Origin: an uncultured Clostridia bacterium
GTDB lineage: Bacteria > Bacillota > Clostridia > Christensenellales > UBA1242
Assembly: GCA_944383405.1 (NCBI GenBank)
Contig: CALWPL010000003.1
Location: 62,001-126,000 of the forward strand
Length of the DNA stretch: 64,000 nucleotides
Direction of reading: 5' to 3'
Positions 58,712 to 64,000 of the stretch are shown in pieces; position 1 is the first letter of the stretch, and each line of letters opens with the position of its first letter. A program made the translations under genes and the position numbers. The notes beneath the pieces were generated by a model, which did no database searches, was not told the origin of the DNA, and saw only the letters and a program-made list of their open reading frames with translations.

Positions 58712-59680
58712 ATGATTGAATTTGAGAGTATAATTTTAAATAATTCGCAGTTTAAAGAATTGTGTAGAGAAGAAATCAATAGCAACGCTTTTTTGTTTGA
58801 AACAACTGATAAGGTTTTTCTAACAAATTTTTCTTATTGTTTTGCTAAATTTTTATTATGTGAAAGAGAAAATAAACCATGTGGAATTTGTGAAAGTTGT
58901 AAAAAAGTATCACTTTTATCTCATAGTGATTTAATAATTTATCCACAAACTCACAAAAATATTTTGGTTGAAGACATTAAAAATTTGATTGATAATATTT
59001 ATCTTGCACCACTTGAAAGCAATAAAAAAGTATTTATACTAAATAATTTTTCTTCTTCAACTATACAAGCACAAAACAAACTTTTAAAAATACTTGAGGA
59101 GCCACCAAAGAATACTTATATTATTTTAAATGTAACTAATACAAATAAAGTGCTTCCGACCGTTTTATCAAGATGTAAAAAGATTAGACTTGTTCCATTA
59201 AGTGATAATGAAATAAGTCTTGCTATTTCAAATTTTGATAATAAAAATAAGATAATTGAAATTGCAAGCGGAAATTTAACAAATGCAATAAGTTATTCAT
59301 CTGATAAAAATTTTATTAAGATTTACAATAACTGTTTAAAGACTTTGCAAGAGATGAGTGATAGTAAACTTTTAATTAAATACTCTTCAATGCTTTTAGA
59401 AAAAAAAGAAGATATAAACATTATTCTTATTATATTTGAGTCGTTTTTTAGAGACATACTCTTAATTAGACTAAAAAAAGAAGAATTAACAAAAAACAAA
59501 GAGATATTAAATTATTTAAAGGAAATTTCGAGTGAATATACATCTTCATCCGTTGACCTAATAATAAAGAAAATATATGATATAGAAAAGCAACTTGAGT
59601 ATAATTGTAATGCAACTTTTTTGGTCGACAACTTACTACTATACATTTTGGAGGTAAAATACTTGTGCAAAAAAGAATAG
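58712..59680 (+). CDS. holB: DNA polymerase III subunit delta'
   Basis: The delta' subunit is part of the clamp loader. The 322-residue protein has the zinc-binding Cys50, Cys57, Cys60, Cys63, the conserved N-K-L-L-K-I-L-E-E-P-P, and the sensor motif L-S-R-C-K-K. The Walker A region is degenerate, as normal for delta'. There is no ribosome binding site, in agreement with a near-leaderless mRNA. The downstream ricT start overlaps its last 16 bases, as in the Bacillus holB-yaaT order. Confidence 0.93.
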   Translation: MIEFESIILNNSQFKELCREEINSNAFLFETTDKVFLTNFSYCFAKFLLCERENKPCGICESCKKVSLLSHSDLIIYPQTHKNILVEDIKNLIDNIYLAPLESNKKVFILNNFSSSTIQAQNKLLKILEEPPKNTYIILNVTNTNKVLPTVLSRCKKIRLVPLSDNEISLAISNFDNKNKIIEIASGNLTNAISYSSDKNFIKIYNNCLKTLQEMSDSKLLIKYSSMLLEKKEDINIILIIFESFFRDILLIRLKKEELTKNKEILNYLKEISSEYTSSSVDLIIKKIYDIEKQLEYNCNATFLVDNLLLYILEVKYLCKKE

Positions 59681-60627
59681 GAGTTAAATTATGTAAAACA
59701 GAAAGGGTTTATTCTTATCTATCTAACATCAATGTTAAGATAGGAGATTTTGTTGTCGTTGAAACGCAGGTAGGAGAAGGATTAGGACAGGTAATTTTTG
59801 TTGGTAGTGATGAGATTCGTGATGCGGAAGGCAAAAGAATCATTCGAATTGCAAATGTAGTAGACGAAAAAAATCATGAAAAAGTTATAGAGTTATCAAA
59901 AAAAGCAATAGAGACAACTAAGAAATTAGTAAGTAAATTAAATTTAGATATGAATATTGTTGATGCTGAATATACGCTTGATTTATCAAAGGTAACAATA
60001 GAGTTTATATCTGAAAATCGTGTTGATTTTAGAGAACTGATTAAAGAACTTGTTGTGGCGTTAAAAACTAGAATTGAATTAAGGCAAATTACTGCAAGGG
60101 AACAGGCTCAACTAGTTGGCGGAATTGGTCCATGTGGTAGAATGTGTTGCTGTGCTACTTTTTTAAAAGATTTTGAAAAAGTGTCTATGAAAATGGCAAA
60201 GGTACAGGGGCTAGCCTTAAACCCATCTAAAATTAGTGGAACTTGTGGCAGGCTTATGTGTTGTCTTGAATATGAAAATCCTTATTATTTAGAAGTGGCG
60301 TCAAAGATGCCTAAAATAAATAGTGAAGTAACAACATCTGATGGGTTAGGAGTTGTTGTTTATCAAGATTTATTAAAGCAAATTGTTTCAGTTAAATTTA
60401 CTTTAAAAGATGGGAGTGTAAATATTAAAGACTTTAAATTAACTGATATTAAATTTGAAAATAAAAATAATATATTAAGAGAAGACGATGAGTTTAACAA
60501 AAATTTAGAAAATGAAAAAAATAATGATGATATAACCCATGATTTATCAAATAAAAATTTCAACAACATGGTTGAAAATAAGTTTAATAAAAAAATTAAA
60601 AACAGAGTAAAGGATAAAAATAGTTAA
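59665..60627 (+). CDS. ricT: RicT/YaaT (PSP1 domain) regulatory protein
   Basis: RicT (YaaT) works with RicA and RicF in Bacillus to adjust RNase Y action and development, and the complex binds iron-sulfur clusters. The 320-residue protein has the PSP1 domain with the Cys-rich motifs G-P-C-G-R-M-C-C-C (Cys157, Cys161-163) and G-T-C-G-R-L-M-C-C (Cys194, Cys199, Cys200). The start is a GTG at 59665 with GGAGG about 10 bases upstream, overlapping holB. The last 60 residues are a low-complexity Asn/Lys tail. trmN6 begins 6 bases after the stop. Confidence 0.93.
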   Translation: MQKRIGVKLCKTERVYSYLSNINVKIGDFVVVETQVGEGLGQVIFVGSDEIRDAEGKRIIRIANVVDEKNHEKVIELSKKAIETTKKLVSKLNLDMNIVDAEYTLDLSKVTIEFISENRVDFRELIKELVVALKTRIELRQITAREQAQLVGGIGPCGRMCCCATFLKDFEKVSMKMAKVQGLALNPSKISGTCGRLMCCLEYENPYYLEVASKMPKINSEVTTSDGLGVVVYQDLLKQIVSVKFTLKDGSVNIKDFKLTDIKFENKNNILREDDEFNKNLENEKNNDDITHDLSNKNFNNMVENKFNKKIKNRVKDKNS

Positions 60628-60633
60628 TTTTAT

Positions 60634-61308
60634 ATGGTATTAAAGAAAAATGAAGTTTTAGAGGACTTAGAAAGAGACAATTTATTTATAATACAAAATC
60701 ACGATAAATATTGTTTTGCAATAGATAGTGTATTATTATCTGATTTCGTTGACATAAGAAAAGGAACAAAGGTTGTTGAGTTGTGCTCTGGTTGTGGAGT
60801 AATTTCTATTCTTACAAATGCAAAAAAGAATCCAGAAAGTATAATTGGTTTTGAGCTCGATTTTGATTTATGGGATATGTCTTGTAGGTCTTTAAAATAT
60901 AATAATATTCAGAATATCAAATTTATTAATGATAACATATCAAATGTTTTTAAATATGTAGGTTGTGAGAAATTTGATTGTATTATTTCAAATCCTCCTT
61001 ATTATAAAAAGCCTAAAAATAGTTTAAATATAAATAAAAAAAATTTAATAGCAAAATATGAGATAGAAACAAATTTAGAGAAAATTTTAGAGATATCTAG
61101 TAAACTTTTAAAAGATAAGGGAAGTTTGTTTTTATCTTTTCCTTGCGAAAGATTGCAGGAAGTTTTAAAACTTGCCTATGAATATAAATTAATTAGTAAG
61201 CAAGTAAATTTTGTATATTCAAAAAATAAAAAATCTCCTAATTTTATGCTGATTAAATTTGTAAAAGGAGCAAAATTAGGAGTTAAAATATCTTTTCAAC
61301 AAATTTGA
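60634..61308 (+). CDS. trmN6: tRNA1(Val) (adenine37-N6)-methyltransferase-like protein
   Basis: An SAM-dependent N6-adenine methyltransferase of the TrmN6/YabB type. The 224-residue protein has the SAM loop E-L-C-S-G-C-G-V-I-S at residues 49-58 and the catalytic N-P-P-Y at 120-123, after an N-terminal region with Q-N-H-D-K-Y-C-F-A-I-D-S-V-L-L-S typical of the family. It starts 6 bases after ricT without a ribosome binding site, so translational coupling is likely. The order holB-ricT-trmN6 matches Bacillus holB-yaaT-(yabA)-yabB, supporting the call. It is convergent with spmB, stops 2 bases apart, with no terminator in between. Confidence 0.88.
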   Translation: MVLKKNEVLEDLERDNLFIIQNHDKYCFAIDSVLLSDFVDIRKGTKVVELCSGCGVISILTNAKKNPESIIGFELDFDLWDMSCRSLKYNNIQNIKFINDNISNVFKYVGCEKFDCIISNPPYYKKPKNSLNINKKNLIAKYEIETNLEKILEISSKLLKDKGSLFLSFPCERLQEVLKLAYEYKLISKQVNFVYSKNKKSPNFMLIKFVKGAKLGVKISFQQI

Positions 61309-61310
61309 AA

Positions 61311-61817
61311 TTACATTACTCGGCAAAGAAGGCAACTAACGACTGTTCCAAGTAGAGTAGCAAGGAGTGCAACTGGGACGGCGTAGAACAGGCGTTTAAC
61401 CTTAATTTGAGAACAATATAGTGTTGTAACATAAAATACGGTATCACAACTGCCAACAATTACACTTGCACATCTTCCTATATAACTATCTACTCCATAA
61501 GTCGTATAGATATCATTTAATATCGCAAGACTTCCATTTCCACTAAAAGGTTTTAATAAAACAAGTTCACAAAGTTCTGATGGGATTCCAATTAAATTAA
61601 AAGCAGGTGAAACAAGTTTTGCAATAAGAGAGGCTAGTCCACTTATTTTTATAAATTGGACCATTATCATAATAGTTACTATGTATGGGAAAATACTGAC
61701 GACTATTCCCATACTTTGTTTAGCACCGTTTATGAAGCTATTATAGACATTTACTTTTTTTATTTTAGCATAAACGAAGGTAAGCAAGATTAAAACAGGT
61801 AATAGATAAGTGCTCAT
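61311..61817 (-). CDS. spmB: Spore maturation protein B
   Basis: SpmB acts with SpmA in dehydration of the spore core. The 168-residue protein is an integral membrane protein with gate-type helices: a hydrophobic N-terminus, F-P-Y-I-V-T-I-M-I-M-V near residue 43, and the conserved K-P-F-S-G-N-G-S and I-V-G-S-C-D-T-V-F-Y. Its start overlaps the spmA stop by 4 bases, so the two are translationally coupled. Confidence 0.95.
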   Translation of the reverse strand: MSTYLLPVLILLTFVYAKIKKVNVYNSFINGAKQSMGIVVSIFPYIVTIMIMVQFIKISGLASLIAKLVSPAFNLIGIPSELCELVLLKPFSGNGSLAILNDIYTTYGVDSYIGRCASVIVGSCDTVFYVTTLYCSQIKVKRLFYAVPVALLATLLGTVVSCLLCRVM

Positions 61818-62392
61818 TTTTTCTTATTTTTCCTTAAATTTTTAAAGTGTTCTATAATAAGTGCTATTGATATGCCGACAACTGTTGTAAATATAGCAGC
61901 AATGACTGTTGGCAAGATAATATCACTTGCATTACTACTTCCTGCGGTAATTCTAAGTCCTATTACAGTGGTTGGGAGAATTTGCATTGATGTTGAAGCA
62001 AAAATAATAAGCATAATCATTGCTCTATTTGCGTTTCCGCTGCCATCGTCTAGTCTTTGCATTGCTTTCATTCCAAGTGGGGTTGCGGCGCCTCCCATGC
62101 CTAAAATATTACAAGAAATATTCATGCAGATGAGCTCATTAGTGGCCTCGTCTAGATTTCCAAAAATTTTTTTTGTTACAGGAGTTAAAAGTTTTGATAA
62201 CTTTTTATTAATGCCGCTATCTTCCATAACTTGTAAAATTCCCATCCATACAGAGTATATAGCACACAGACTTAGGCATAGTTTAAGTGTGTTTTCACTT
62301 GCTTCAAGCATTGAAGGCAGTACAATTTCAGGATTTATATATAATAGAATACATATACTTGTTATAATTAGCCAAAACCATATTTTGTTCAT
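61814..62392 (-). CDS. spmA: Spore maturation protein A
   Basis: Partner of SpmB in spore core dehydration. The frame is open upstream to 62470, but I start at 62392, which gives M-N-K-I-W-F-W-L-I and 192 residues, close to Bacillus SpmA. Motifs are Y-S-V-W-M-G-I-L-Q-V-M-E-D-S-G, N-I-L-G-M-G-G-A-A-T-P-L-G and several membrane helices. There is no ribosome binding site before this ATG. It is divergent from tatD across 65 bases. The pair sits on the minus strand between trmN6 and tatD, a place where Bacillus has other genes. Confidence 0.93.
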   Translation of the reverse strand: MNKIWFWLIITSICILLYINPEIVLPSMLEASENTLKLCLSLCAIYSVWMGILQVMEDSGINKKLSKLLTPVTKKIFGNLDEATNELICMNISCNILGMGGAATPLGMKAMQRLDDGSGNANRAMIMLIIFASTSMQILPTTVIGLRITAGSSNASDIILPTVIAAIFTTVVGISIALIIEHFKNLRKNKKK

Positions 62393-62397
62393 AATAA

Positions 62398-62424
62398 TAT
62401 CTATGAATGAGTAAAAAAAGGTAT
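62398..62424 (-). promoter_or_regulatory. Possible sigma-E-like promoter of spmAB
   Basis: On the minus strand, ATA (62424-62422) is followed after 16 bases by CATAGATA (62405-62398), similar to the Bacillus sigma-E -10 sequence CATACAnT. No sigma-A-type promoter is seen. spmAB is controlled by sigma-E in Bacillus. The match is partial. Confidence 0.35.
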
Positions 62425-62442
62425 GCAAACAACATTCTTTTA

Positions 62443-62451
62443 TGCTAAAAT
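62443..62451 (+). promoter_or_regulatory. Extended -10 promoter of tatD, predicting a leaderless mRNA
   Basis: TGc followed by TAAAAT (62446-62451). The ATG at 62458 is 6 bases after the -10 box, at the expected transcription start. No clear -35 box. Confidence 0.65.
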
Positions 62452-62457
62452 AAAAAT

Positions 62458-63222
62458 ATGGTTGATGCACATTGTCATTTGTATGATGAAAAATTAAATG
62501 AAATTAGACAAACAATACTAAATAATATTGATAAGACTCAGCAAATCTGTATTTGTAGCGCAGATAATGTCTTTCATTCTTTTCAATGTATAAAACTAGC
62601 GGAAGGAAATAAATATGTCTATGCAACAGTTGGCACTCATCCACACGAGGCTATTGAATTTAGTGATGATGATTTAGAAGTGTATGCAAATATGTGTAAA
62701 AACAAAAAAGTTGTTGCAATAGGGGAAATAGGTCTTGATTATTACTATGACCTTGACACAAAGGAGTTGCAAAAAGAAGTATTAAAAAAACAAATTGTGC
62801 TTGCAGATAAATTGGGTAAGCCTTGTGTTTTTCACATAAGAGAAGCAATGGGAGATTTTTTAGAAATTATAAAAGAATACAGAGATTATTTTAAAAATTC
62901 TTCTGTTATTCATAGTTTTAGTGGGAGCGTTGAATCTGCAAAAATTCTAATAAAATATGGTTTTTATATTAGTATTAATGGAATTTGTACTTTTAAAAAT
63001 GCTAGTAAGATTTTAGATGTGATAAAAGAGATTCCTTTAAATAGGATGTTAATTGAGACAGATAGCCCGTATCTTGCACCTGTTCCACATAGGGGCGAGT
63101 TAAATAGACCTGAATATGTTGAATTAATAGCAGAAAAGATAGCAGAACTAAAAGGGATAAGTTTAAGAGAAGTTTTAATTGAAACAGAAAATAATGCAAA
63201 AAGGGTATTTAATATAAACTAG
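62458..63222 (+). CDS. tatD: TatD-family metal-dependent deoxyribonuclease
   Basis: TatD-family hydrolases are metal-dependent nucleases (3'-5' exonuclease in E. coli). The 254-residue TIM-barrel protein has the metal ligands in D-A-H-C-H-L (His5, His7), G-E-I-G-L-D-Y-Y, F-H-I-R-E-A, H-S-F-S-G and E-T-D-S-P-Y-L-A-P. The length is normal. There is no ribosome binding site, in keeping with a leaderless mRNA. Equivalent to Bacillus yabD, and like it close to rsmA, which starts 8 bases after the stop. Confidence 0.95.
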   Translation: MVDAHCHLYDEKLNEIRQTILNNIDKTQQICICSADNVFHSFQCIKLAEGNKYVYATVGTHPHEAIEFSDDDLEVYANMCKNKKVVAIGEIGLDYYYDLDTKELQKEVLKKQIVLADKLGKPCVFHIREAMGDFLEIIKEYRDYFKNSSVIHSFSGSVESAKILIKYGFYISINGICTFKNASKILDVIKEIPLNRMLIETDSPYLAPVPHRGELNRPEYVELIAEKIAELKGISLREVLIETENNAKRVFNIN

Positions 63223-63230
63223 GGAATAAC

Positions 63231-64000
63231 ATGGAAAAAGATTTTAAGTTTAAAAAAAAATTTGGTCAAAATTTTATTTTTGATAAAAACTTTTTAAATT
63301 CTTTATTAGAAGATTTTAATTTGTCTAGTAATAGTGTGGTCGTTGAGATTGGTGCAGGTATGGGAACGCTAAGTGAGTGTCTTGCAAATAAATATAATAG
63401 AGTTCTTAGTTTTGAAATTGATAATACGCTAAAAGAACACTTACAGGATATTGAGAAAAAGTATAATAACATAGAGTTTATTTTTAACGACATTTTAAAA
63501 GAAAATATTGAAGATATAGAAAAAAAACTAGATAATAAAGGCTACTATTTAATTGCAAATTTGCCTTATTACATTACTTCTGCTATTATTTTTAAGTTTT
63601 TGTTTGAAAGCAAATATTTAAAATCAATGTTTGTTATGGTGCAGAAGGAAGTAGGGGAAAGGTTTTGTGCTAAGCCTAAAACAAAAGAGTACGGCATACC
63701 AACTGTGTTAATTAATAGTTTTGCTAGTTGTAAAATTATAAAAAATGTTAATAGAAAAATGTTTATTCCAGAGCCTAAAGTAGACTCATGCATTTTACAG
63801 ATTGATTTAGATAAAAATAAATATAATATTAAAGATATTGATAAATATAAGGCTTTTGTTTCAAATTCTTTTAAAATGAAAAGAAAAACATTATATAACA
63901 ATCTTTCTAGTTGTGGAATAAAAAAAGATAAAATAGTAAAAAATTTAGAAAAGTTAAATTTAAAAATAGACTCACGACCCGAGATGTTGGATGCTAGTCA
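63231..64000 (+). CDS. rsmA: 16S rRNA dimethyladenosine transferase, 3'-truncated by window edge
   Basis: RsmA (KsgA) dimethylates two adenines near the 3' end of 16S rRNA. The frame is open to the right edge, 256 codons visible. Motifs are K-K-K-F-G-Q-N-F-I-F-D near the start, the SAM site V-E-I-G-A-G-M-G-T-L, N-L-P-Y-Y-I-T, V-Q-K-E-V-G-E-R-F, and the C-terminal F-K-M-K-R-K-T-L-Y-N-N-L. The start ATG at 63231 has GGGAA upstream. Probably cotranscribed with tatD. In Bacillus the RNase M5 gene (rnmV) lies between them; here it does not. Confidence 0.97.
   Translation, partial: MEKDFKFKKKFGQNFIFDKNFLNSLLEDFNLSSNSVVVEIGAGMGTLSECLANKYNRVLSFEIDNTLKEHLQDIEKKYNNIEFIFNDILKENIEDIEKKLDNKGYYLIANLPYYITSAIIFKFLFESKYLKSMFVMVQKEVGERFCAKPKTKEYGIPTVLINSFASCKIIKNVNRKMFIPEPKVDSCILQIDLDKNKYNIKDIDKYKAFVSNSFKMKRKTLYNNLSSCGIKKDKIVKNLEKLNLKIDSRPEMLDAS

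Noticed and set aside
61872..62414. A 180-codon plus-strand frame opposite spmA
   Set aside because: It is the antisense shadow of spmA; hydrophobic codons read hydrophobic on both strands. No ribosome binding site or family match.
62393..62470. Longer N-terminus for SpmA overlapping the tatD start
   Set aside because: The extra residues do not belong to the family and would overlap the divergent tatD gene and both promoters.
1..64000. tRNA or rRNA genes, CRISPR arrays, insertion sequences, prophage genes
   Set aside because: No cloverleaf-like sequences, no regular spacer-repeat arrays, no transposase or integrase frames and no phage structural genes were seen.

Overview
The window is AT-rich DNA from a low-GC, Gram-positive-type bacterium, most likely an uncultured member of the Clostridia (Bacillota). 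Support for this comes from the order uvrC-murB-whiA-dnaE-pfkA, the holB-ricT(yaaT)-trmN6-tatD-rsmA order known from the Bacillus origin-proximal region, the sporulation genes spmA/spmB, strong AGGAGG ribosome binding sites, and consensus TTGACA-17-TATAAT promoters. The species cannot be named from the sequence alone. SpmA/SpmB suggest endospore formation now or in the ancestry.

Positions 1-30737 hold two giant genes in tandem. The first is cut by the left edge of the window (at least 4,493 codons visible). The second is complete (5,639 residues) and starts with a lipoprotein-type signal peptide. Both are built from long arrays of GLUG-type repeats (Y-x-G-G-I/L-V-G core); the second also carries Ig-like beta domains. 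They look like a pair of surface-exposed adhesin or matrix proteins. No sortase motif, transporter or processing enzyme is encoded beside them.

Positions 30738-44340 are the transcription/translation core: rpoB-rpoC, two small orphan genes, then rpsL-rpsG-fusA and tuf. rpoBC has its own extended -10 promoter and a leader with an attenuator-like hairpin. The genes that usually precede it (rplKAJL) are not there; the giant genes are. RpoB has Gln and Lys at the positions of E. coli His526 and Arg529 in the rifampicin pocket. The str operon leader also contains several hairpins, and tuf has two consensus promoters in tandem.

Positions 44401-51970 carry an AI-2E family membrane protein, trpS, a hidden 59-residue minus-strand peptide gene with a Cys-Cys-x-Cys motif placed divergently from an ArsR-family regulator, uvrC, an orphan solute-binding-like protein, and murB. 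Positions 51978-57573 carry whiA, dnaE and pfkA. A conserved-looking small minus-strand gene and greA follow.

Positions 58712-64000 carry holB-ricT-trmN6, then spmA-spmB on the opposite strand, then tatD and a right-truncated rsmA. Several genes (AI-2E family protein, holB, tatD) have -10 boxes so close to the ATG that their mRNAs should be leaderless or nearly so. No rRNA, tRNA, CRISPR array, insertion sequence or prophage was seen.
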